64,000 nt of DNA from Mycobacterium branderi (GTDB lineage Bacteria > Actinomycetota > Actinomycetes > Mycobacteriales > Mycobacteriaceae), in contig NZ_AP022606.1 of the NCBI RefSeq assembly GCF_010728725.1, positions 1,674,001 through 1,738,000 of the forward strand. Direction: 5' to 3'. Of this stretch, positions 56,190 to 63,782 are shown piece by piece. A program made the position numbers and the translations under genes. A model generated the notes under the pieces. That model was not told the DNA's origin. It saw nothing but the letters and a program-made list of their open reading frames with translations, and ran no database searches. How positions within the stretch are numbered: the stretch's first letter is position 1; each line of letters starts with the position of its first letter.

Positions 56190-56217
56190 GAGGGTTCAAA
56201 TCCCTCCGCCACCGCCA
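56190..56217. other. attR core (28-bp copy of tRNA-Ser 3' end)
   Basis: Exact copy of 50847-50874, starting GAGGGTTCAAATCCC and ending CCACCGCCA. Flanking bases differ on both sides, which fixes the repeat length. The sequence would restore the tRNA 3' end on the far side after excision. The IS481-family element starts two bases after it. Confidence 0.9.
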
Positions 56218-56218
56218 C

Positions 56219-57519
56219 TGTGATGTCTCAAGACATCGGAATAGTCCGAACCCTCGTTTAGGGTTTGGGCTTTTTTGTTGGTCGGCCGGTGGGCGCGCCG
56301 CGGGGTTGATAGTCGCGGGTGGGGTCCAGTGTTAGCTGGCGTAGGAGTGCGCCGGTGGCGGCGTTGATGATGCGGATGTTGAGGTCCTGGACGAGGATGA
56401 GGACGCGGGTGCCGGCGTGGGTTCGTCCGAGTCCGATGTGATGTAGGCGCCCGGCGTGGCGCAGGGTGAGTTTTCCGAATTGGTCGATGCGGTCGGTGCG
56501 TACCCGGTTGTGGGTGTCGATCGGTGTTGCTGGGTTGGCTTTTGGCCGGGCGGTGTAGGCGGTGGCGGGGGTGGTGTGATGAGGCAGGGAGCGGTGTGGT
56601 CGGCGGTGGTTGTATTCGTCGAGGAAGGTATCGAGCTGGGTTTGTAGTTCGGCGGTGGTGGTGGCGCGGGGTTGGTTGGTGAGCCATTTTTTGAGGGTCT
56701 GGTGGAAGCGTTCGACTTTGCCGCAGGTGGTGGGGTGGTTGGGAGTGGAGTTGATTTGGGCGACACCGAGTCGACGGAGTTCGTTTTCGAAGGCGTTGCG
56801 TCCGCCTTTGCCGCCGGCGAGGTGGGTGGTGAAGACCATGCCGTTGTCATTCAGGGTCGAGTACGGAATGCCGTGGGTGGCACAGGCTTTGCGGAATGTG
56901 TCGCGGACGATGAGTCCGGTGACGCGGTAGTGGGCGGTGAGCGAGAGCGCAAAGCGGGCATGGTCGTCGAGCCAGTCGAGGATCTCCACGTGAGTGTCAT
57001 CGGCTAGCCACCAGTGGGTGAAGTCGCCTTGCCAGCGCTCGTTGGGTTGTTCGGCGGCAAAGCGGATGTAGGAGGATTTGGGCCGTTTTTGCGGTTGCGG
57101 TTCGATCAGCCCGGCCGCGCGTAGATGGCGGTGGATCGAGGCGGGCGAAACGGTCAGCGCAGGGTGGTGTTCTAGGTGCCAGGCGATGGTGTGCGCGCCG
57201 TTATCGAGGCCTTTGCTGGCCAATGTGTTGCGCAGTTCGATGATCACGTCGATGGTGTTCTGCGCGAGCCGTTGCGGGCTGGTGTGCGGCCGCCGCGAGC
57301 GCGGTTCGAACGCGGCCTCGCCCTCAAGGTGGTAGCGGGCCACCAGTCGGCTGACCCAGCTCTGGGAAACCCCATAATCGCCGGCCACGTCAGATTGGCT
57401 ACGGCCTTCGATGACAACAGCGGTGATGACTAGACGAGCCTTCGACACCAGCTGACGCTGGGCCACACACTTATGCCAATGTCTTGCGACACGCTATGCG
57501 GATGTCCTGAAACCAGACA
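56219..57519. mobile_element. IS481-family insertion sequence, 1301 bp
   Basis: Ends begin TGTGATGTCTCAAGACATCG on the left and, reading inward on the other strand, TGTCTGGTTTCAGGACATCC on the right; over 26 positions 19 agree, forming imperfect terminal inverted repeats. A 16-bp direct repeat CCTCCGCCACCGCCAC (56203-56218 and 57520-57535) flanks it and consists of the att/tRNA tail, so it is either a long target-site duplication or a second att-like copy. One intact transposase gene fills the element. Insertion directly against attR shows the tRNA end is a preferred target here. Confidence 0.8.
56258..57466 (-). CDS. IS481-family transposase
   Basis: A 402-residue DDE transposase. An N-terminal HTH (S-Q-S-D-V-A-G-D-Y-G-V-S-Q-S-W-V-S-R-L) is followed by the rve integrase core: first Asp in W-Q-G-D-F-T-H-W near 145, second in L-N-D-N-G-M-V-F near 208, and Glu in G-K-V-E-R-F-H-Q-T-L-K near 248, with the Y-N-x-x-R-P-H-R-S-L end of IS481. 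The 90-residue basic C-terminal tail (P-T-G-R-P-T-K-K-P-K-P) is long for the family. No frameshift or stop is present; the element may be active. Confidence 0.9.
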   Translation of the reverse strand: MAQRQLVSKARLVITAVVIEGRSQSDVAGDYGVSQSWVSRLVARYHLEGEAAFEPRSRRPHTSPQRLAQNTIDVIIELRNTLASKGLDNGAHTIAWHLEHHPALTVSPASIHRHLRAAGLIEPQPQKRPKSSYIRFAAEQPNERWQGDFTHWWLADDTHVEILDWLDDHARFALSLTAHYRVTGLIVRDTFRKACATHGIPYSTLNDNGMVFTTHLAGGKGGRNAFENELRRLGVAQINSTPNHPTTCGKVERFHQTLKKWLTNQPRATTTAELQTQLDTFLDEYNHRRPHRSLPHHTTPATAYTARPKANPATPIDTHNRVRTDRIDQFGKLTLRHAGRLHHIGLGRTHAGTRVLILVQDLNIRIINAATGALLRQLTLDPTRDYQPRGAPTGRPTKKPKP

Positions 57520-57581
57520 CCTCCGCCACCGCCACATTTTTCTCGCCATCAGCTGCATGGCGTGAACAGCCGGCGTCGAAC

Positions 57582-58319
57582 TCAGCGATCGCACTTTCCG
57601 GCGGGCAGGTCACCCAGGTGCTGCGCCAGCCAATTGGCGATCGCTGTGAGATCGTGTGTGCCGTCGGCAAACGAGCCGGAGGCGGGTTGGGCGGCCAACG
57701 CGACTGCCGTCATCCCGGTCGGGGTGGTGAGTAATCCGATTTGCCGTACCAGGTAATCGCCGGACGGCGATGGCCCCCAGCCACCTTTGAACCGGGTTCC
57801 GGGAATGACCCCAATGCCCCAACGCTGGTGGTCTGCGATGTCGTTCATCAGCGCGAAGATCGGCGCGTTTCGGCTGTCGCAGAACGCAATCGCAGTAAAC
57901 CGGGCCTGTTCGGCGAGTGGCCACTCGGTCTGGCCGAATGCGGTGAACTCGGCACGTATCCTGTGGGACTGGACAATCGTCGGGTCGCCGCTTTCCCTCA
58001 GCACTGCTTCGACTTTGCGCGCTGCGGTAACCGGATCACCCAAACTCTGCCAAAGCGCTTCGGCCGCCGCATTGTCAGATTGCGTGATAGCGGCGATCAT
58101 TGCATCGGTTACTTTGGGCCGGTCCAATTCCCGTAGCGCAGCGATCGCGACAGGAACCTTCATCGTCGACCAGGCCGGTCCACTTTGCCAGTGTCCCAAC
58201 ATCATTGGCGTCTCTAGCGATCCAACCACGCTCACCGCTAGTCCGATCGTCGCGTCCAGCCTCGTTTCCAACTGTGCGAAATCGGCAGTAAGCGCTGCTG
58301 CGTTGGAGCGTTGATCCAT
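57582..58319 (-). CDS. Beta-lactamase-fold serine hydrolase
   Basis: A 245-residue serine hydrolase of the class A beta-lactamase/transpeptidase fold: S51-T-M-K54 in P-A-W-S-T-M-K-V-P near residue 48, S-D-N at 81-83 in T-Q-S-D-N-A-A-A, and a third box with R-F-K-G-G-W-G in place of K-T-G. No signal peptide is evident at the chosen ATG (58317-58319), unlike secreted enzymes. The modified third motif suggests an esterase or amidase rather than an antibiotic-hydrolysing enzyme. It precedes the Ami1-like amidase gene on the same strand, so a wall-related role is likely. Confidence 0.78.
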   Translation of the reverse strand: MDQRSNAAALTADFAQLETRLDATIGLAVSVVGSLETPMMLGHWQSGPAWSTMKVPVAIAALRELDRPKVTDAMIAAITQSDNAAAEALWQSLGDPVTAARKVEAVLRESGDPTIVQSHRIRAEFTAFGQTEWPLAEQARFTAIAFCDSRNAPIFALMNDIADHQRWGIGVIPGTRFKGGWGPSPSGDYLVRQIGLLTTPTGMTAVALAAQPASGSFADGTHDLTAIANWLAQHLGDLPAGKCDR

Positions 58320-58339
58320 TTGCCGTCGATCCAGAGCGT

Positions 58340-59092
58340 CTAGCTTGCCGCCGGCGCACCAGCCAGGTACGTGACTATGCCCTGCGTGACTGCGGTCGCG
58401 TATCGTGCTCGTCCCTCAGGACTTTCCATCTCAGCGGCATCCGCCGGATTCCTCATGTTGCCGAGCTCGACCAGCACCGCCGGGTACTGGGCGAGGTTCA
58501 AGCCGGCGAGATCTGCCCGCCCGTAGAGACCGTCCGAGCCGATGTATGTGGACCTCGTCAGGCCCGACGCGGTTAGCGAGTCGCGCATGGTGTTCGCCAA
58601 CCGCATTGCTGGACCAGCCTGTGCGTCGTTCAGCGGTGGGCTCGAGTAGTTCACGTGAAAACCGCGGCCCGTCGGCGGTCCGCCGTCGGCGTGGATACTG
58701 ATGATCGCGTCCGGATGCATCGCGTTTGCCGCCGCGGCGCGTTGATCGATGCAGGGCGCCAGTCCACTGTCGTTATCGCGTGACAACGCTGTTCGTACCC
58801 CCATCTGGGTCAGTTCGCCGCCGATGCGTTGCACGACGTCCCAGTTGAAGCTGTGCTCCGCGTAGCCGTTGCTCGTGGCGGCGCCCGTCGTTTCGCAGTT
58901 TTTCGTACCTCCCCGACCGTTGGGGACCTGCCGGGTGATCGAAGCGTCGTTCGCGCCGTTGTGGCCGGGGTCCAGGAAGACCGTCATTCCAGCGAGGTTG
59001 GGGGCCGCAGACGCGATTGGCGTCTCGATGGTTGAACCCGTGCAACAAAGTACCGACAGGACAAGTGTGCCAACTGCGACTGCGCGCGGCAT
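58340..59092 (-). CDS. ami1: Secreted N-acetylmuramoyl-L-alanine amidase (Rv3717/Ami1-like)
   Basis: A 250-residue Amidase_3 enzyme with a signal peptide of about 30 residues (M-P-R-A-V-A-V-G-T-L-V-L-S-V-L). Zinc ligands match Rv3717 with an offset of nine: His44 in D-P-G-H-N-G, Glu79 in Y-A-E-H-S-F, His134 in I-S-I-H-A-D-G-G; catalytic Glu209 in V-E-L-G-N-M. The two cysteines in K-N-C-E-T and L-A-P-C-I-D probably form the known disulfide. It cuts between muramic acid and L-Ala in peptidoglycan during cell separation. The ATG at 59090-59092 gives a proper signal; a longer frame to 59314 does not. No wall-binding domain. Confidence 0.9.
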   Translation of the reverse strand: MPRAVAVGTLVLSVLCCTGSTIETPIASAAPNLAGMTVFLDPGHNGANDASITRQVPNGRGGTKNCETTGAATSNGYAEHSFNWDVVQRIGGELTQMGVRTALSRDNDSGLAPCIDQRAAAANAMHPDAIISIHADGGPPTGRGFHVNYSSPPLNDAQAGPAMRLANTMRDSLTASGLTRSTYIGSDGLYGRADLAGLNLAQYPAVLVELGNMRNPADAAEMESPEGRARYATAVTQGIVTYLAGAPAAS

Positions 59093-59189
59093 CGCGACAG
59101 AGTAGCAGCCGTTGCGCCGGCGAGTAGGGTCGAAGCATCGGGGTAAACGGGGGGCCAGCGGCGGCACACCGCTTGGAGGAACTGTGGAC

Positions 59190-60476
59190 ATGGTGCTCGG
59201 GGTATCAATGGCGCCCGCCACTGTCCGCATGGTGCTGGTCGAGGGCGAAAACGCGGACGGCAGCACCGTCGACGAGGACAACTTCGCGATCCCTGAGGAC
59301 CACGACACCCCCACCCTTAACGCCGCCGCCGATCAGGTGCTCGCGGCGATCCTCGGCACCCGCGAAAGCGCGGCCGAGGGCGGCCACCGGCTGGCCTCGA
59401 CGGGCGTGACCTGGACCGATCCCGTTGAAGCAAGCGCGCTGCGGGATGTGCTGGCCGCCCGCAAGGTGGAGAACGTCATGTTGGTGTCGGCGTTCCTGGC
59501 CGCCGCCGCGCTGGCCCAGACGGTCGGCTCCGCGCTCGGCTACGCGCACACCGGATTGCTGTTCATCGAGCCGGAGACCGCGACACTGGCCGTGGTCGAC
59601 TCCGCCGATGGATCCGTCGCCGACGTGCGCCGCGAGATCCTGCCCGACGATGACACCGAGGCCGTAGCCAGGATCACCGCGCTGACGTCGACTGCCGACG
59701 GACTGCCGTCGCGTCCGCAGGGTCTGTTTGTCGTCGGCTCCGGCGTCGACGTCGCGATGATCAAGTCGGAGCTGGAGGCCGCCACGTCGCTTGCGGTGAG
59801 CGCAGCCGAGGAGCCTGAGACCGCGCTGGCCCGCGGCGCGGCACTGGCGTCGGCGCACGCACCGCTCTTCGAGTCCTCGACCGCCGCCGTGGCCTACGCG
59901 CAGGATCCGGGCACGGGTCTGGCGCCCGACGCCCAGGCTGCCGACGCCGGCCAGCCGCTCGCATACAGCGCCGACCCGGTCGACGAAGCCGAGGAACTCG
60001 ACTTCGACGCCGAGCACGAGCACGCCGAGCGCAAGCCGTTCCTGGTGGCGCTCGGAGTGCTGACGATCTTCGTCGTCGGTGTTGCCGCACTGGCGATTGC
60101 GCTTGCGCTCGACATCCGGCCGCATGTCAACCAGCGGCCCAACCTGGGCCAAAGTGTCGTCGTCCCAACCAAACAGGCGCCGCCACCCCAGCCGGCGCCA
60201 CCGCCCCAAGCGCCCCCGCCCGCGGCTCCCGCACCCGCCCCGGCCGCTCCGGCGCCAGCACCCGCGCCCGCAGCCCCGCCCCCGCCGCCCGCGCTTCCGC
60301 CGCCGCCGGCATTGCCGGCCCCTCAACTCCCGGCGCCTCAGCTGCCGGGGCCGGGCATTCCGGGCCCGAACCTTCCCGGTCCAAAGATTCCTGGCCCTGG
60401 GCTTCCCGGTCTTCCCCACGGGGGCGGTCCGCACGTTCCCGGACTACCGGGTATCCCAGGCATACCCGGCCTGTAA
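59190..60476 (+). CDS. DUF7159-type membrane protein with Pro-rich tail
   Basis: A 428-residue protein. The first about 210 residues are a soluble actin-like-looking domain (V-L-G-V-S-M-A-P-A-T-V-R-M-V-L-V-E at the start; L-A-V-V-D-S-A-D-G-S near 130), followed by an acidic linker, one membrane helix (F-L-V-A-L-G-V-L-T-I-F-V-V-G-V-A-A) near 290, and an extracellular Pro/Ala-rich tail then P-G-I-P-G-P-N-L-P-G-P repeats. This layout matches mycobacterial DUF7159 proteins with unknown function. The ATG at 59190 is preferred because GGAGGA lies 9 bases upstream; a GTG at 59184 is closer than ideal. Confidence 0.75.
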   Translation: MVLGVSMAPATVRMVLVEGENADGSTVDEDNFAIPEDHDTPTLNAAADQVLAAILGTRESAAEGGHRLASTGVTWTDPVEASALRDVLAARKVENVMLVSAFLAAAALAQTVGSALGYAHTGLLFIEPETATLAVVDSADGSVADVRREILPDDDTEAVARITALTSTADGLPSRPQGLFVVGSGVDVAMIKSELEAATSLAVSAAEEPETALARGAALASAHAPLFESSTAAVAYAQDPGTGLAPDAQAADAGQPLAYSADPVDEAEELDFDAEHEHAERKPFLVALGVLTIFVVGVAALAIALALDIRPHVNQRPNLGQSVVVPTKQAPPPQPAPPPQAPPPAAPAPAPAAPAPAPAPAAPPPPPALPPPPALPAPQLPAPQLPGPGIPGPNLPGPKIPGPGLPGLPHGGGPHVPGLPGIPGIPGL

Positions 60477-60543
60477 ACCCTTGGGCCAGTTGCTATTTGC
60501 CCGATCCGGGCGATGAGTTTGCCGGCCACGGTTTAATGGTTCG

Positions 60544-61905
60544 ATGGAGCTCATAACGCCCACCGATTCGATCTTTCTGCTCACGGAAACCCGTGAGCAC
60601 CCCATGCACGTCGGTGGCCTGCAACTGTTCGAGCCGCCGGAGGGCGCCGGACCAGACTTCGCCAGGGAGACCTACGAAGCCCTGGTCGCCGTCAGGGATT
60701 TCCAGCCCACATTCCGCAAGCGCCCCGCCCGGATGTTCGGTGGCATTGCCAACCTCGGCTGGGCCTACGACGACGAGAACGACATCGACGTCGACTACCA
60801 TCTTCGGCGCTCGGCCTTACCGCAACCGGGGCGGGTCCGCGACCTGCTCGAGCTGAGCTCCCTGCTGCACGGCAGCCTGCTCGACCGCCACCGCCCGTTG
60901 TGGGAGGGCCACTTCGTGGAGGGGCTGAATGACGGCCGATTCGCCTTGTACACCAAGTTCCACCATGCCCTGATCGACGGCGTCTCGGCGCTCAAGCTGA
61001 TGCAGCGCGCGCTGTCCACCGACCCCCACGACACGGAGCTGCGCGCAATCTGGAATCTGCCTCGGCGGCGTCGTCACCCGGCCAGCCGATCGCGGTGGCA
61101 GGCACTCACGCAGTTGGCGGGATCGGTTGCCGCCCTTGGCCCTTCGACGTGGACACTGGCCCGCGCGGCGCTGTTCGAACAACAACTGACGCTGCCGTTC
61201 GCCGCGCCGCGCACCATGCTCAACGTTCGCATCGGCGGCGCGCGCCGGGTTGCGGCGCAATCGTATTCACTGGACCGCGTCAAAAGCATCAAGCAGGCCG
61301 CCGGGGTGACCGTCAACGACGTCGTGCTCGCGATGTGCGCCGGCGCGCTGCGCCACTACCTCGCGGACCAGAATGCCTTGCCGGACACGCCACTGGTCGC
61401 GATGGTTCCGATCAGCCTGCGCAAAGAGGACGAGGCCGACAGCGGCGGCAACATGGTCGGCACCATCCTGTGCAACCTGGGCACGCACGTCGACGATCCG
61501 GCCAACCGGTTGCAGACGATCAACGACTCGATGCGCCGCAACAAGAAGGTGTTCTCCGAACTGCCTCGGCTTCAGGCCCTGGCGTTGTCGGCGTTCATGA
61601 TGGCGCCGTTGGCGCTCGCCGTGGTGCCGGGCTTTGTCTCGTCGGCGCCGCCGCCGTTCAACATCGTGATCTCCAACGTGCCGGGGCCGACACAGCCGAT
61701 GTACTGGCGGGGCGCCCGGCTCGACGGTAACTATCCGCTGTCGATCGCACTCGACGGGCAGGCGCTGAACATCACCGTGGTCAACAACGCCGGCAACCTC
61801 GACTTCGGCCTGGTCGGGTGCCGTCGCAGCGTGCCGCATTTGCAGCGGCTGCTCGGGCATCTGGAGAACTCGCTCAAAGATTTGGAACGCGCGGTCGGGG
61901 TGTAA
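60544..61905 (+). CDS. Wax ester synthase/diacylglycerol acyltransferase (Tgs-like)
   Basis: A 453-residue WS/DGAT. The N-terminal condensation-fold domain begins T-P-T-D-S-I-F-L-L-T-E-T and has the catalytic H-H-A-L-I-D-G at residues 140-146 (second His as base). The C-terminal WES domain carries V-N-D-V-V-L-A-M-C near 259 and N-I-V-I-S-N-V-P-G-P near 374. It joins acyl-CoA to diacylglycerol or fatty alcohol for storage lipid. Length and the Nudix gene that follows match remembered Rv3734c (tgs2)-Rv3733c. ATG at 60544. Confidence 0.88.
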   Translation: MELITPTDSIFLLTETREHPMHVGGLQLFEPPEGAGPDFARETYEALVAVRDFQPTFRKRPARMFGGIANLGWAYDDENDIDVDYHLRRSALPQPGRVRDLLELSSLLHGSLLDRHRPLWEGHFVEGLNDGRFALYTKFHHALIDGVSALKLMQRALSTDPHDTELRAIWNLPRRRRHPASRSRWQALTQLAGSVAALGPSTWTLARAALFEQQLTLPFAAPRTMLNVRIGGARRVAAQSYSLDRVKSIKQAAGVTVNDVVLAMCAGALRHYLADQNALPDTPLVAMVPISLRKEDEADSGGNMVGTILCNLGTHVDDPANRLQTINDSMRRNKKVFSELPRLQALALSAFMMAPLALAVVPGFVSSAPPPFNIVISNVPGPTQPMYWRGARLDGNYPLSIALDGQALNITVVNNAGNLDFGLVGCRRSVPHLQRLLGHLENSLKDLERAVGV

Positions 61906-61910
61906 TCGGC

Positions 61911-62375
61911 ATGCCCAAGCTCAGTGCGGGGCTGCTGCTGTATCGGGTGCGCGACGGTGTCGTCGAAGTGTTGATCGGACATCCGGGCGGCCCGTTTTGG
62001 GCCCGCAAGGACGAGGGCGCGTGGTCCATCCCAAAAGGCGAGTACGTCGAGGGCGACGATCCGTGGGTTGCCGCACAACGCGAATTCGAAGAAGAACTCG
62101 GGCTGCAGGTGCCGGCCGGGCCGCGCATCGACTTCGATCCGCTCAAACAGCCCAGCGGCAAAGTGATCACTGCGTTCGCGGTGGAAGGCGATCTCGACGT
62201 CACCGACGCGCACAGCAACACCTTCGAACTGGAATGGCCCAAAGGTTCGGGGACCATCAAGGAGTTTCCCGAGATCGACCGGGTCGGCTGGTTTCCGGTT
62301 GAGCAGGCCAGAGTCAAGCTGCTCAAGGGCCAGCGCCCATTCCTGGACCTGCTGATGTCGGCCCTGGCCGACTGA
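61911..62375 (+). CDS. Nudix hydrolase-like protein
   Basis: A 154-residue Nudix protein with the box G-E-Y-V-E-G-D-D-P-W-V-A-A-Q-R-E-F-E-E-E (about 42-61) and L-G-L. The usual first Glu of the box (G-x5-E) is Asp, but the metal-binding R-E-x-x-E-E-x-G is complete. Substrate unknown; Nudix enzymes cleave nucleoside diphosphates linked to another group. The ATG at 61911 begins six bases after the Tgs-like gene; an upstream frame overlapping that gene is rejected. Counterpart of Rv3733c. Confidence 0.82.
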   Translation: MPKLSAGLLLYRVRDGVVEVLIGHPGGPFWARKDEGAWSIPKGEYVEGDDPWVAAQREFEEELGLQVPAGPRIDFDPLKQPSGKVITAFAVEGDLDVTDAHSNTFELEWPKGSGTIKEFPEIDRVGWFPVEQARVKLLKGQRPFLDLLMSALAD

Positions 62376-62396
62376 ACTAGCGGTAAGTTCACCGTC

Positions 62397-63302
62397 ATGC
62401 AAACATTGCGGACACCCGACGAGCGGTTCGCGGATCTTCCTGAATTCCCTTACCCCCCAAACTATTCCGATATTCCCGACGGCGAGGGCGGCACGCTGCG
62501 GATGGCCTGGGTGCAAGACGGCCCCGACGACGCCGACCCGATACTCATGCTGCACGGCGAACCGTCGTGGTCGTTTCTGTACCGCAAGATGATTCCGGTG
62601 CTGGCCGGGGCCGGGCACCGGGTGGTCTGCCCGGACCTGGTCGGGTTCGGTCGTTCCGACAAACCGACCCGGCACGAGGACCACACCTATGCTCGCCACG
62701 TCGAGTGGGTGCGCAGCCTGGTTTTCGACGTGCTGGATTTGCGACGGGTGACGCTGGTCGGTCAGGACTGGGGCGGGTTGATCGGGCTGCGGCTGGCCGC
62801 CGAGCATCCGGACCGGTTCAGCCGGATCGTGGTCGCCAATACCGGCCTGCCGACCGGCGATATCCCGATGCCCGAAATCTGGTGGAAGTTCCGCGAGGCG
62901 ATCCAGGGTCTGCCGACGCTGGACATCGGCCGGTTCGTCCAGTCCGGATGCCGCCAGGCGATGAGCGAGGCGGTGCGGGCGGCGTACGACGCGCCGTTTC
63001 CCGACGACTCGTATTGCGCCGCGCCGCGGGCGATGCCCGGGCTGGTGCCCACCTCACCCGACGACCCCGCCGCCCCGGCCAACCGATCGGCCTGGGCCAC
63101 GCTGTGCGAAAGCACGACGCCGATGCTGGTGGCCTTCAGCGACGGCGATCCGATCACCGGCGCGATGGCCCCCATCTTCCAGCGCCAGATGCGGGGCGCG
63201 CAGGGCATCGACCACCCAGTGGTGCACGATGCGGGGCACTTCTTGCAGGAGGATGCCGGCGAAGAGCTGGCCGGCTACATCGTCGACTTTCTGCGTAGGT
63301 AA
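62397..63302 (+). CDS. Haloalkane dehalogenase-like alpha/beta hydrolase
   Basis: A 301-residue HLD-I-type enzyme very like remembered Rv2296. Nucleophile Asp124 is in V-G-Q-D-W-G-G (the D-W pair; Trp supplies halide binding), oxyanion region H-G-E-P-S-W-S-F-L-Y-R near 53, acid Asp in F-S-D-G-D-P near 249, and catalytic His in D-A-G-H-F-L-Q-E-D near 280. It hydrolyses carbon-halogen bonds of small alkanes. The ATG at 62397 follows the Nudix gene by 21 bp, so it may be in the same transcript. Confidence 0.88.
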   Translation: MQTLRTPDERFADLPEFPYPPNYSDIPDGEGGTLRMAWVQDGPDDADPILMLHGEPSWSFLYRKMIPVLAGAGHRVVCPDLVGFGRSDKPTRHEDHTYARHVEWVRSLVFDVLDLRRVTLVGQDWGGLIGLRLAAEHPDRFSRIVVANTGLPTGDIPMPEIWWKFREAIQGLPTLDIGRFVQSGCRQAMSEAVRAAYDAPFPDDSYCAAPRAMPGLVPTSPDDPAAPANRSAWATLCESTTPMLVAFSDGDPITGAMAPIFQRQMRGAQGIDHPVVHDAGHFLQEDAGEELAGYIVDFLRR

Positions 63303-63375
63303 TCGTCGCCGAATGGCCAGTTATTGCACGCTTTTCGCAAAATCGCGTGTCATAAGTGGCCGCTCGACGCTCGCG

Positions 63376-63744
63376 CTAATTGCGCTCCCACGGCGGGGTT
63401 TCGTCCATCTTCCTGTAGTACTTCGCCAGATGGCTCTTAACCCGATCGACGTCGGATTCGGGCAGATCGATGCCGCCGCGTGCGCCGTCCATGATCGCGC
63501 CCGCGATCATCACACCGCGCGGCACCACCTTGAGCTTGCCGCCGATCACGTCGGCGATCAGCAGCTTGTACGCGGTGAAGTTGTCCTTGTTGGCGCTGTC
63601 GTACCAGACGTGCGCGTCGCGGTACTTCTGATTCGGTTTGTCCTGCGCGTCGGCCCACTTACGGACGCGCTTCTCGGCGGCGCCGCCGTCCCATTTGCGG
63701 TCGCGGTCGGCCAACGGCAGGTCTTTGAACGCTGTCACTGACAT
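63376..63744 (-). CDS. Conserved hypothetical protein, 122 aa (phage-related appearance)
   Basis: A 122-residue protein: M-S-V-T-A-F-K-D-L-P-L-A-D-R-D-R-K-W-D, H-V-W-Y-D-S-A-N-K-D-N-F near 45, L-L-I-A-D-V-I-G-G-K-L-K-V-V-P-R-G-V near 60, and K-S-H-L-A-K-Y-Y-R-K-M near 106. The phrase I-A-D-V ... V-P-R-G-V ... L-x-x-Y-Y-x-K-M is seen in phage head-maturation-protease-like proteins, but no protease motif is visible. Function unknown. The ATG at 63742-63744 lacks a ribosome-binding site. Divergent from the nitronate monooxygenase-like gene. Confidence 0.6.
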   Translation of the reverse strand: MSVTAFKDLPLADRDRKWDGGAAEKRVRKWADAQDKPNQKYRDAHVWYDSANKDNFTAYKLLIADVIGGKLKVVPRGVMIAGAIMDGARGGIDLPESDVDRVKSHLAKYYRKMDETPPWERN

Positions 63745-63782
63745 GTCAGTCGCGTGCCCGATTGCGGTGCAGGATAAACACT

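Larger units (their letters stand above)
50847..56217. mobile_element. 5.3-kb tRNA-Ser-integrated mini prophage/integrative element
   Basis: Bounded by an exact 28-bp repeat of the tRNA-Ser(CGA) 3' end (50847-50874 and 56190-56217). Next to the tRNA is a tyrosine integrase, then a divergent repressor/excisionase pair, and small phage-type genes (DUF6011-like, DUF2742-like, DUF6315-like) plus an unfamiliar gene pair. No head, tail, portal, terminase, lysin or replication gene is visible. It is thus a small satellite or remnant rather than a complete phage. M. tuberculosis has integrase/excisionase remnants (Rv3750c-Rv3751) at the equivalent position, so the site is a recurrent hot spot. Confidence 0.85.

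Noticed and set aside
57520..57535. Third att-core copy as evidence of a second integrated element
   Set aside because: It matches only 16 bp and coincides exactly with the IS481-type ends, so a target duplication explains it more simply; the alternative is kept as a doubt.
59112..59189. Upstream start of the DUF7159-type gene
   Set aside because: Arg/Gly-rich added residues unlike the family, and a ribosome-binding site lies inside the extension.
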